From NCBI GenBank assembly GCA_016191345.1, contig JACPOU010000025.1, positions 1 to 64,000 of the forward strand: DNA of 64,000 nt. Direction: 5' to 3'. The position numbers were made by a program, and so were the translations under genes. Of the stretch, positions 27,028 to 36,668 are shown in pieces. The first letter of the stretch is position 1. The number at the start of each line of letters is the position of its first letter. Below the pieces are notes generated by a model. It ran no database searches. It was not told the DNA's origin and was given only the letters and a program-made list of their open reading frames with translations. The stretch is from Chloroflexota bacterium (GTDB lineage Bacteria > Chloroflexota > Limnocylindria > Limnocylindrales > CSP1-4).

Positions 27028-27131
27028 GCCTCGCGCGATGGTCGGGCTCGATCGCCCCCCTCGGCCGCGCCCCGCGGCCGCGCCCCGCGGCCGCGCCTCG
27101 CGCCCGCGCCTCGCGCCCGCGGCCCCGGGAG

Positions 27132-28526
27132 CTAGACCTCGACGAGGCTGGGTGCCGCTCGGTGGACCTCGACCGGCTTCACGTACCGCTCCACGAGGTC
27201 GGCCGTGCCGCCGACCCGCAGCTCCCGGAACAGGAACGCGATCTTCTGGGCCTGCGTGGCGAGGATGTCGTCCTTCGTCCCGAGGTCCCACAGCTCCCGC
27301 TTGAACGGCCCGATCGCCTTCTTGCGCGTCGTGTACACGAACTGCTGGTCCGTCTGGTCCGCCTTGCGCTCATCGAGCGCGTTCTCGAAGCACCAGGCGT
27401 GGATCTCCTCGTGGAGCGAGGCCGGGAACGCGGGGTGGTCGTAGAGCGAGTTCTGGAAGCCCGTCGCGAGGTGGATCTCGGCGGTCTCCGTCTCGGGGAA
27501 GGTGTGGAACATCTCCTCGGGCAGGGTCGAGGCCACGTGCTGGACCGTGCCGGCGAGGCCGTACTCCTCGCGGGCAACCTCGCCGAGCCGGCGATGGACG
27601 TCGAAGTCGACCGCGACTTTCGCGACCGTCCCGTCCGGCAGGACGACCCCGCCGTGGGACGTGCCGGTCTGGACGCTCACCTTCGAGATCCCGATCGCGC
27701 CCGGCGCGACACGGGCGAGCTCGGTGCGCAACCCGTCGAGATAGGCGTGCAGCTCGCCCTCGGTCGAGTTCGACTTGCCGACTTCGCCGATCTCGCCGCC
27801 GACCGAGACCGTGACCCCATCGGTCTCGAGGGACCGGATGAGAGCGATGAGCTCGGCCGTCCGCTCGTAGTTCGCCTGCTGCTGCTCCTCGACCGTCGGG
27901 AGCGAGAGGTCCACGAGCGTCGAGGAGTCGATGTCGATGTTGCGGTAGCCGGCCTCGAGCGCGAGACGGCAGGCGCGCCGGATCTCCTCGGTCATCGATT
28001 CGGGATCGGCTGCGTACTTCTTCGCGTTGAACTGGTAATGGTCGCCCTGGAGGAAGACGGGTCCCGTCCAGCCCGCGGCCACGGCGCCCGCGAGACAGGC
28101 GGTCGCGTAGTCGATGGGCCGCTGGTACGTGTAGGTCTGCTCGCTGCGGGCCAGCTCCAGGATGACGGCGCCGACGCCGGAGGCCGCCGCAGTCTCGAAG
28201 ATGATCCGGGCCATGTCGAAGGTCTGGGCCCGGATGTTGATCGCCGGAACGGTGAAGCCCGAGACCTCGCCGCGGGCCCGGGCCGTGTACAGGTCCTGGA
28301 TCGAGGCGGAGCGGGCGCCGGTCTCCTGGGAGCTCTCCCAGGCAAGCCATTGGGCGGTCGCCACGGCACCGGCGTCAACTCCGAACGCCGCGGTCCACGC
28401 GATATGGCGGATCGCGTCGGCCCGCAGACGGCCGAGGTGGTCGATGACGACGCGATCGCCCTCGATATGGAGGGCCGGCCTGACCTGCTCGAGGAGGTCG
28501 GCGGAGGAAGCGGCGACGTGCGGCAT
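27132..28526 (-). CDS. Class II (metal-dependent) aldolase, fructose-bisphosphate aldolase-like
   Basis: The 464-residue product matches the zinc class II FBP/tagatose-BP aldolase fold. It has VPAINIRAQTFDMARIIFETA, FLQGDHYQ (zinc His), the NIDIDSSTL and GGEIGEVG strands, and GTSHGGV near the phosphate site. It is longer than typical FbaA (about 300 to 360), with an N-terminal helical extension of roughly 90 residues and a long C-terminal tail. The ATG at 28526 has AGGAG about 10 bases upstream. The likely reaction is reversible aldol cleavage of a ketose bisphosphate, but a different sugar phosphate is possible. Confidence 0.82.
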   Translation of the reverse strand: MPHVAASSADLLEQVRPALHIEGDRVVIDHLGRLRADAIRHIAWTAAFGVDAGAVATAQWLAWESSQETGARSASIQDLYTARARGEVSGFTVPAINIRAQTFDMARIIFETAAASGVGAVILELARSEQTYTYQRPIDYATACLAGAVAAGWTGPVFLQGDHYQFNAKKYAADPESMTEEIRRACRLALEAGYRNIDIDSSTLVDLSLPTVEEQQQANYERTAELIALIRSLETDGVTVSVGGEIGEVGKSNSTEGELHAYLDGLRTELARVAPGAIGISKVSVQTGTSHGGVVLPDGTVAKVAVDFDVHRRLGEVAREEYGLAGTVQHVASTLPEEMFHTFPETETAEIHLATGFQNSLYDHPAFPASLHEEIHAWCFENALDERKADQTDQQFVYTTRKKAIGPFKRELWDLGTKDDILATQAQKIAFLFRELRVGGTADLVERYVKPVEVHRAAPSLVEV

Positions 28527-28722
28527 GGGGCGAGGCTCCTGGTCGATGGCGACCGTTCGACGTGTCCCGCCAAGTATCGCCCGGAGCGCCGCACGGCGCC
28601 TGCGACGCGGCGCCGGGGTGATCGGGACGCCGCGTTCGGAGCGCGGTCGCCGGGGGCGCGGCGCCGGGATGCGACGCCGCGCCGAGGGCAGCGCCGCGGC
28701 GGGCGTCGCGTCCGCTCGAGTC

Positions 28723-29217
28723 CTAGAACTGCGGCTTGATCACCATGAGGAAGATGATCGTCACGATCAGGACGGTGAGGACCAATCCGCCCTGCCGGAC
28801 CTTCTTGACGGCGGCCATGAGCGCCGGCGGCGGCCCCGACGGCGCGGCACCCGGGGCGGGGGCCGGCGGCGGGGTCGAGGTCATGTGGATGACCGTCTCG
28901 ACCCGCTTCAGCTGGACGAAGATCGCGAAAGAGAGCGCGATCGCGTAGAGGACGATGGCGATCCCCAGCCAGTAGTTCGCCTTGTCCGACAGGTTCCTCC
29001 CCGAGACGAGGAGCAGACCCACGCCGGTCACGCCCTGGAGGATCGCCAGCGGGATCGTGATCCCGCGCTCGATCTTCTCCGTGATCCGGGTGGCAAAGTT
29101 GGCGTGCATGGGCTCCTTGCCGCCCATGCCGCCGATGAGCGGGAACGCGAACGTCGGCCCGAAGGCCACGATCGCGCCGAAGATGTGCAGCCAGAGCAGC
29201 CACGGAAACCAGTTCAC
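28723..29217 (-). CDS. DUF2269-like membrane protein
   Basis: The 164-residue product has four membrane segments (WFPWLLWLHIFGAIVAFGP; an ITIPLAILQGVTGVGLLLV stretch; YWLGIAIVLYAIALSFAIF; and VLTVLIVTIIFLMVI near the C-terminus). A Pro/Ala linker lies before the last helix. This matches the general layout of the DUF2269 family of unknown function. The GTG at 29217 is chosen because GGAGG lies exactly 7 bases upstream; the ATG at 29238 has no such site. Confidence 0.65.
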   Translation of the reverse strand: MNWFPWLLWLHIFGAIVAFGPTFAFPLIGGMGGKEPMHANFATRITEKIERGITIPLAILQGVTGVGLLLVSGRNLSDKANYWLGIAIVLYAIALSFAIFVQLKRVETVIHMTSTPPPAPAPGAAPSGPPPALMAAVKKVRQGGLVLTVLIVTIIFLMVIKPQF

Positions 29218-29359
29218 GCCATACCCTCCACGTGCCATGGACCGGAGCGACGTGCCCCCGCTCGACCGCATCGAGCCGGTCTCGTCCATCCAGTTCGACG
29301 TCGCCGCGATCCTAGCGCGTCCCGATCAGCCCGGAAGGCGCCCCGCGCACATGGCGCGC

Positions 29360-30172
29360 TCAGTGTCCCGCGCCGCCCCCGTGGGCGTGGCCGTACCCGA
29401 CGCGATACCCGGCGACGAGCCGCCCGACCTCGCCGATCGAGGTGACGCCGGCCGCCGCCAGACCGCCGAGGTCGTCACGACGATGGTGGAGATCCGCCTC
29501 GAGGTCGCCGGTGCGGCGGCCGAGCCGGGCCGCGATCTCGGGCAGGACGCCCCACGCGAAGTGCTCGAAGCGGAGGGTCACCGGATCCCAGGTGGCGAGA
29601 ACGGCCGGACCGAGCAGCTGTGGATGCCCGTGCTCGTCCCGATGCAGCGGCCGGACATAGTGCGAGGCCACAACGCGGATGGGCCGGGCCGGGTCCATCG
29701 CGGGGTCCGCGGCCACGACCGGAGGGGCGGCGTCCGTGCCGAGGACGAGGATCGTGCCGAGGAACGACAGCTCGTCGTCGGTCAGGTCGGCCGGCGGCGA
29801 TGCGCCCAGGAGGTCGCGGACAGCCTGGAGCGAGTCCGCGGTCGCGATGCCGCCCGGCCGGCCGCCGTGCACCAGCTCGCGGGCGGTCCGGGCGGCGAGC
29901 GGTTCGGCAAGTCGAGAGGCATCGACGGCCGCCAGGCCGAGGTCGGGTCGGAGCGACGCGATGAGGCCCCGGAGGACCTCCGCGGCCGTGCCATCGTCGA
30001 CGAGGGGGCGAGGAGCCGCGACCACGACCGGGATGCGCCCTTCGACGAGGACCCAGACGAGCGCCGCGAGCTCGGCATCGAGCGTCCCGCGGCGGACGAG
30101 CTCCACGATCGACGGCGGCTCGCCCGGGACGGGCGGCTCGGGCAGCGGCCGGGCGAGCTCGGGCAGTTCCAT
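29360..30172 (-). CDS. Hypothetical protein, possibly a degenerate secretion-ATPase relative
   Basis: The 270-residue product is soluble and Ala/Arg/Asp-rich. The segment LAALVWVLVEGRIPVVVAA (about residues 34 to 52) resembles the strand before Walker A in type II/IV secretion ATPases. The P-loop itself is missing (PRPLVDDGTA follows), so ATP binding is unlikely. The C-terminus has a FEHFAWGVLPEIA segment and ends in a Gly/His-rich tail (GHAHGGGAGH). The relation to GspE-like ATPases is a weak inference. A TACGCT box lies 7 bases before the ATG, suggesting a leaderless message. Confidence 0.55.
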   Translation of the reverse strand: MELPELARPLPEPPVPGEPPSIVELVRRGTLDAELAALVWVLVEGRIPVVVAAPRPLVDDGTAAEVLRGLIASLRPDLGLAAVDASRLAEPLAARTARELVHGGRPGGIATADSLQAVRDLLGASPPADLTDDELSFLGTILVLGTDAAPPVVAADPAMDPARPIRVVASHYVRPLHRDEHGHPQLLGPAVLATWDPVTLRFEHFAWGVLPEIAARLGRRTGDLEADLHHRRDDLGGLAAAGVTSIGEVGRLVAGYRVGYGHAHGGGAGH

Positions 30173-30179
30173 TGACGGG

Positions 30180-30185
30180 AGCGTA
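30180..30185 (-). promoter_or_regulatory. -10 box of a probable leaderless promoter
   Basis: TACGCT on the minus strand ends 7 bases before the ATG at 30172, with no ribosome-binding site between. Confidence 0.4.
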
Positions 30186-30415
30186 GCGCGGCGCGGGTTC
30201 GCGCGGTGGAAGGAGGCAGGGCGCCAGCGCCTGCCCTGTCCTCGGGCGCGGTGCCATCTACCCGCTCCGGATGAAGATCGTGCCCCTCACCATCGTCGGG
30301 TACCTGGGACACGTCGCCTGGATCGCGCATATCCAGAGCGCCTGACCAACGCGTCGGCGCTGTGCCGCCGACGTGAGTCCAGCGAACGCCGGGTGCATGC
30401 CGAGGTAAGCCGGCG

Positions 30416-31279
30416 ATGACCGGACGTGGTCATCCTGCCTCGATGCCACCTCGCGAGCGCCCGGCCGATCGAGGGACTCGACTTGCCCGAGCGACCCTGC
30501 TCCGGATCGGAGACGAGCTGCGGGCCGCCCGGGTCGATCGCGGGCTCACGCTCAGCGTCGCCGCAGCGGCCGCATCGATCTCGATGGCCGAGCTCAGCCG
30601 CATCGAGCGCGGCCTCGCGCCGCGCGTCCCCCTCGCGGTCCTCGGCCGGTGTGCCGTGACCGTCGGCCTCGACCTGTCCGTCCGCTGCTATCCCGGCGGC
30701 TCGCCGGTCCGCGACGCGGGTCACCTCGCGCTGCTGGCCGACCTCCGGTCGCGGCTGCATCGAAGCCTCACGTGGGCCACCGAAGTTCCCCTCCCGATCC
30801 CCGGCGACCAGCGCGCCTGGGATGCCCTGGTCACGGGTTCGGGCTGGTCGTGCGGTGTGGAGGCCGAGACACTGCCGCGCGATGCGCAGGCCCTCGTCCG
30901 GCGGCTGCTCCTGAAGCAGCGCGACGGGGGCGCGGAGGCGATGATCCTGCTCCTTCGCCAGTCGCGGGCGGTGAGCGTCTTCCTGCGCGAGGCCGCCGAC
31001 GAGCTGGCGCCGGCCTTCCCGATTCACGGACCGCGCGCCCTCGAACTCCTGGCGGCGGGCATCCGGCCAGGTGGGAACGCGATCGTGCTGCTCCCGCGGG
31101 TGCCGGGGCAGCGGCGGACGGCACCCCGGGTGAGCTCGGCGGGCTCGGCCGGCTCGGCGGGCTCGGCGGGCTCGGCGGGCTCGGCCGGCTCGGCCGGCTC
31201 GGCGGGCTCGGCCGGCTCGGCGGACTCGGCCGGCTCCGCGGGTGCGGAGCCACGCGCCGGCAGCCGTCGGCCGCCCTGA
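30416..31279 (+). CDS. XRE-family DNA-binding protein with Gly-Ser-Ala repeat tail
   Basis: The 287-residue product has a helix-turn-helix of the XRE/Cro type (LRAARVDRGLTLSVAAAAASI through MAELSRIERG, about residues 35 to 65). A middle domain without a recognised family follows. The C-terminal 55 or so residues are a run of Gly-Ser-Ala triplets encoded by a 9-bp tandem repeat. It is probably a transcription regulator; the middle part may sense a ligand or carry an unrecognised activity. The start is uncertain, as no ribosome-binding site is seen and other in-frame starts exist within 30 codons. Confidence 0.7.
   Translation: MTGRGHPASMPPRERPADRGTRLARATLLRIGDELRAARVDRGLTLSVAAAAASISMAELSRIERGLAPRVPLAVLGRCAVTVGLDLSVRCYPGGSPVRDAGHLALLADLRSRLHRSLTWATEVPLPIPGDQRAWDALVTGSGWSCGVEAETLPRDAQALVRRLLLKQRDGGAEAMILLLRQSRAVSVFLREAADELAPAFPIHGPRALELLAAGIRPGGNAIVLLPRVPGQRRTAPRVSSAGSAGSAGSAGSAGSAGSAGSAGSAGSADSAGSAGAEPRAGSRRPP
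31133..31242 (+). repeat. 9-bp tandem repeat coding for Gly-Ser-Ala
   Basis: About twelve copies of GGCTCGGCG or GGCTCGGCC run head to tail inside the 3' end of the XRE gene. Because the unit is 9 bp, changes in copy number would keep the reading frame. Confidence 0.9.
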
Positions 31280-31341
31280 TTTCCGCCCCACGGCACAAAC
31301 CGACGCGCGAAGCGCCGGCCGCGCCCCGGATCGTGGAGATG

Positions 31342-31561
31342 CTTCCGCCCGGCGGAAGGAACTGGGGCACCACGGGCGCCCGCGGTCAGCCCTGCCGCTT
31401 CCGTTCCGTGGGGCGGAAGGAACTCGACACCAATCGGCCCGGAACCCCAACTTGTTCCGCCCCACGGAAGGCGAGTCGCTTCGCTTCCCCCGGGCGGAAG
31501 GAACGTGCACGGATCGGCGCATCCGATCGTGGCCAGACGGCCTGCTTCCGTCCCGCGGAAG
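31342..31561. repeat. Cluster of five CTTCCG...CGGAAG palindromes
   Basis: Palindromes lie at 31342 to 31358, 31398 to 31419, 31455 to 31469, 31484 to 31500 and 31545 to 31561. The first is perfect, with 8-bp arms CTTCCGCC/GGCGGAAG and a 1-base centre. The others keep CTTCC/GGAAG or TTCCG/CGGAA arms. Three are followed by GAAC. A partial copy (TTCCGCCCCACGG) is at 31281. Confidence 0.75.
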
Positions 31562-31588
31562 CAACGGGCGAAAGGCGCCGCGCGCCGC

Positions 31589-31699
31589 CCACGCAGCGGC
31601 GCCACTCCCCCCACGCAGCGGCGCCATTCCCCCCACGCAGCGGCGCCATTCCCCCCACGCAGCGGCGCCACTCCCCCCACGCAGCGGCGCCACTCCCCC
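31589..31699. repeat. 22-bp tandem repeat downstream of rpoD
   Basis: Five copies of a 22-bp unit contain ACGCAGCGGCGCCA, starting at 31591, 31613, 31635, 31657 and 31679. Each unit holds the near-palindrome AGCGGCGCCACT. The array ends 6 bases beyond the rpoD stop codon and could act in transcription termination or mRNA 3'-end protection. Confidence 0.85.
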
Positions 31700-31704
31700 A
31701 GGGG

Positions 31705-33409
<1,705 letters not shown>

Positions 33410-33429
<20 letters not shown>

Positions 33430-35476
33430 GGGTGCCTCCTTGCGGGGAACGAGTGGGTGCCGGGGTGGCCATCGGGCGCGCACCCGAGCCGGGTTCGCCG
33501 GTGTTGGGCCGGCCGAGGAGTCGGGTCTGGTCGCGGCGCCGATGGAGCGACAGCCGCTGGGTGTTGATGACCTGGGTCTCGAGGAGGAGGCGATTGGCGG
33601 TCTCGCGGTCCCCCGCCTGCTCGGCCTCGTTGAGAGCGTCCTGGAGAAACTCGGCGCGCTCCTCGAGCGCGCGCTCCTCGAGGTCGATGATCAGGCGCTC
33701 GACTTCGTAGGCGAGGTCCGCCTCGGACAGCGAGCGCGGGTTCGGCTCGCGGCGGGCGACGACCGCCTGCGCGAGGGCCGCGGTCTCGGGATCGAGGGCC
33801 TGGACGAGCGCGGTCAGGCTGAACGGCGGATGGACGCCCTGCTCGTCCGGCTCCCGGGCGAGGACGATGGCCCGGAAGAGCTCCCGGGCCACGGTGTTCG
33901 GGAGCTGGTCCGGGCCGATGGCCTCGGTGATCTTCAGCTGGATCTCGGGGACGAGGAGGAGCAGTCGGAGGAGCTCCTGCTCCTGGGGCAGGATCGCGCG
34001 GAGGATCTCGCCGGCCGGCAGCGCGTCCGGTGCGGCGGCGATCGCGTCCGCAGTGAAGCGACCCTCGCGGCTCGCGGCCGCGGCGCCCCCCGCACCCGCG
34101 CCCGGCTGGGCGAGGCCCGTCGCGGACCGGCCGCTCCGGAGGACCTCGAGGAGGACGCGCTCCTCGACGCCCGAGACCTGGCGGACGCGCTGCAGCCAGC
34201 CGTCGCGCATGACCGGGTTCGGGACCGCCCGGATGGTGGGCATGAGCGCATCCACGAAGCGGGCCTTGCCACCCGGGGTCTTGAGGTCGTACGTCTTCGA
34301 GTAGGTGTCGATGAGGTAGTCGACGATCGGCTGCGCAGTCCGGACCTCCTCGCGCCACAGGTCGGGGGTGTCGCGGAGGACCTCGTCCGGGTCCCGGTCG
34401 GCGGGCAGCCGGACGACCTTGACCTCGTCGAGCTCGACGCCGGTCTCGGTGGCCGCGAGCTGGCCGATCAGGCCCTCGAGGGCCTGGACACCGAACGTGC
34501 CGGCCTTCTGGCCGGCGGCATCGACGTCGTAGGCGAGGGCGACCTTCTTGCCGTAACGGGTGAGGAGCGCGATCTGGCCCGGGGTCAGCGCGGTGCCGAG
34601 CGAGGCGACGACGTTGTCGAACCCGGCCTGGTGAGCCATGAGCGCGTCGGTGTAGCCCTCGACGATGACGGCCTGGCCCGACTTCCGGATGGAGCCCTTG
34701 GCCTTGTCGATGAGGTACAGCGTCCGGCTCTTGTCGAAGAGCGGCGTCGCCGGGGAGTTGAGGTACTTGGGTCCGGTGTCGCGCGGGTTGCCCTGGGCGT
34801 CCTGCCCCTCCTTGCCCAGGATCCGGCCGCCCATCCCGACCGCGGCGCCGTTCTGGTCCCGGATCGGGAAGAGGACGCGGCCGCGAAAGCGGTCGATGAC
34901 GCCGACGCCGCGAGACGGCGAGCGGCCCTGCGACGCGAGCCCGGCCTCGACGAGCTCCTCCGGCTTGATGCCGCGCTTCTCGACGAGGCGGCGGCTCATC
35001 GTGTCCCAGCCGTCCGGGGCCCAGCCGAGCTGCGCGGCCTCGATCGTGGCGTCGGTGAAGCCGCGGCCGCGCAGGTAGTCGAGCGCGGGAGCACCCATCT
35101 TTGTCGCGGTCAGGACCTGGTGATAGAAGGCGATCGACGTCTCCAGGATGTCCCGGAGCCGGGCCCGATGCGCGTCCTCGCGCTTGGTCCGCTCGTCGAT
35201 CTCGACGCCGGCCTTGCTGGCCAGGGTCCGAAGCGCTTCCGGGAACGGGACCGAGTCCCGCTGCATGACGAAGCTGAAGATGTCCCCGCCGAGGCCGCAG
35301 CCGAAGCACTTCCACGAGTCGCGAGCCGGGGTGACGGTGAACGAGGGTGTCTTCTCACCGTGGAACGGGCAGAGTCCCTTGTAGGTGGTGCCCGCCTTCT
35401 TCAGCTGGACGCTCTCGCCGATCACGTCGACGACGCTCAGCCGGCTCTTGACCTCTGCGGCAATGCCTCCTGCCAA
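33410..35476 (-). CDS. dnaG: DNA primase DnaG
   Basis: DnaG lays RNA primers at the replication fork. The 688-residue product has the CHC2-type zinc motif ([11 protein letters not shown] through CFGCGLGGD, about residues 36 to 65), the primase core, and the TOPRIM acidic residues in [12 protein letters not shown] and AYDVDAAG. It ends in a DnaB-binding-like helical region. The start is not certain: TTG at 35476 is chosen because CGGAGG lies 4 bases upstream and the [15 protein letters not shown] sequence matches a normal DnaG N-terminus. Confidence 0.93.
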
Positions 35477-35581
35477 CGGACCTCCGGTCCTTCTCGCTCC
35501 ACACCGGTCTCTACGCGTCAGGTGGGGCCGAGGTTCTGGCCGGGCCTCGCCCACGTCGCGAGGCGCCGGAAACAGTTCGGG

Positions 35582-35600
35582 CCTGTCAAGTCTTGACAGG
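35582..35600. promoter_or_regulatory. Operator-like palindrome 1 near the dnaG promoter
   Basis: Perfect 9-bp arms CCTGTCAAG and CTTGACAGG flank a single T. On the minus strand it lies about 15 bases downstream of the -10 box, where a bound repressor would block transcription. Confidence 0.65.
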
Positions 35601-35614
35601 CCAAATCGGAGGCT

Positions 35615-35643
35615 ATCTTACCCCCTTGTCAAGGGCTTGACAA
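35615..35643 (-). promoter_or_regulatory. Promoter of dnaG-rpoD
   Basis: On the minus strand, TTGTCA (35643 to 35638) and TAAGAT (35620 to 35615) are spaced by 17 bases. The -35 box and spacer lie inside palindrome 2. The predicted start is about 130 bases before the dnaG start codon. Confidence 0.6.
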
Positions 35644-35645
35644 GG
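35624..35645. promoter_or_regulatory. Operator-like palindrome 2 over the dnaG promoter
   Basis: Perfect 10-bp arms CCTTGTCAAG and CTTGACAAGG flank GG. The core TGTCAAG/CTTGACA is shared with palindrome 1, so one dimeric regulator could bind both sites. The motif is neither CIRCE nor HAIR. Confidence 0.65.
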
Positions 35646-36093
35646 TTCGTGTCAATACTGGGCTGGAGTATTCTGCACTCGCGTGAGGCTTCGGCGGCGT
35701 TCGCTTGCGGCGACAAGGAGGGAGTGCTGCCTTGCAGGAGACACGGGCGCTCAAGAATCGTCGCCGCACCTCCTCCCGCGCGGCGGTTTCCGCCACCTAC
35801 TCCCACCACGAGTGTTGGTAGGCCCGCGCCATGTCCGTCGACCCGCCCGCCGCCACTCCCCCGCACGGATTGCGCGCAGTACTCGGTCGCGGCGGCGCGG
35901 AATCACCACCCGGCGCTACCACCACTCGCCCGGAGAGTGAGCGGCGGGGAATCCCGGGCTCTGGCGGGGGCGCGAGACGGCACGCCCAGGTCCGGCCCAC
36001 CCACCCCTGCGCCCGGAATCGAACGACCCGGGCCACCGGGCCCGGGTCGCTGGTGTGTCGCGCGATCGGGTCGAGAGAGCGACCCGCCGGCAA

Positions 36094-36465
36094 CTACCCC
36101 CGCATCGAGCGGAAGCAGTCGCTGCAGTAGACGGGCTTGCCGCTCGTGGGTCGGAAGGGCACCTGGGCGTCCTTGCCGCAGTTCGAGCAGGTTGCGGAGA
36201 ACATCTCGCGGGGGCCGCGGTCGTAGCCGCCCCCGCCACCGCCGCCGCCGTAGCTGCCGGCGCCGCTGGAGTAGCCGCCACCGCCGCGGGACGACCCGCC
36301 GCCGTAGCTGTCCCCGTCGCCGCGAGCGGCCTTGCGGCTCGCCCGGCACGAGGCGCACCGACGCGGCTCCGTGAAGCCGCGCTGGGCGTAGAAGTCCTGC
36401 TCGGACGCGGTGAAGACGAACTCCTGTCCGCAATCCGCACAGGTCAGATTCTTGTCGTTGTACAA
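36094..36465 (-). CDS. Small protein with two CxxC zinc-ribbon halves
   Basis: The 123-residue product has an N-terminal zinc ribbon (CADCGQEFVF and CASCRASR, about residues 9 to 45), a Gly/Ser/Tyr-rich linker of about 35 residues, and a second CxxC pair (CSNCGKDAQVPF and YCSDCF). The two ends match the zinc-ribbon and CxxC-x(n)-CxxC proteins common in Chloroflexota and candidate phyla. A nucleic-acid-binding role is a guess from the zinc ribbons and RGG-like linker. The TTG start at 36465 has AGGAG 9 bases upstream. Confidence 0.75.
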   Translation of the reverse strand: MYNDKNLTCADCGQEFVFTASEQDFYAQRGFTEPRRCASCRASRKAARGDGDSYGGGSSRGGGGYSSGAGSYGGGGGGGGYDRGPREMFSATCSNCGKDAQVPFRPTSGKPVYCSDCFRSMRG

Positions 36466-36655
36466 GGGAACGAACTCCTGCTATCTCGCCGGCGCGTTGT
36501 CCATCGGGTTCTCGTGTCCGGTGACTGAGGAGTCCGTGTGGTTGCGTCGAGCACTTGATTCGCGTCACCTGTCGTGACGTCCGGCGCATGGTACGCCATC
36601 GATCCCGCGAATCACAGCCCCCAAAGTTGCAGCACGGTTGCGGCCCCGTTCGGGG

Positions 36656-36661
36656 CATACT
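36656..36661 (+). promoter_or_regulatory. -10-like box before the aldehyde dehydrogenase
   Basis: CATACT is followed by 7 bases and the ATG at 36669. It resembles the other leaderless starts, but the first base of the box deviates from TANNNT. Confidence 0.35.
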
Positions 36662-36668
36662 CGCGCGC

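Larger units (their letters stand above)
26475..27131. other. Intergenic region with two R1 repeats
   Basis: This 657-base gap separates the permease from the aldolase gene, both on the minus strand. It contains two near-identical 162-bp repeats and two GC-only simple-sequence blocks (26813 to 26865 and 27035 to 27130). No coding sequence is convincing. Confidence 0.6.
31280..31704. other. Convergent intergenic region rich in palindromes
   Basis: This 425-base gap separates the 3' ends of the XRE gene and rpoD. Its left part holds a cluster of short palindromes (31342 to 31561) and its right part a 22-bp tandem repeat (31589 to 31699). No gene is supported. Confidence 0.7.
35477..36093. other. 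Intergenic region upstream of dnaG
   Basis: This 617-base gap holds the dnaG-rpoD promoter with two palindromes (35582 to 35645). The remaining 450 bases toward the zinc-ribbon gene show no convincing gene; a tRNA-like T arm around 36010 could not be extended into a tRNA. Confidence 0.5.

Noticed and set aside
31281-31700. Possible CRISPR array
   Set aside because: The palindromic units differ in sequence and spacing (about 32 to 61 bases apart), the 22-bp units have no unique spacers, and no cas gene is present.
36005-36035. tRNA-like T arm (GTTCGATTCCGGGC on the minus strand)
   Set aside because: The stems on either side of the loop do not pair as a tRNA T stem, and no anticodon arm or acceptor stem could be found around it.
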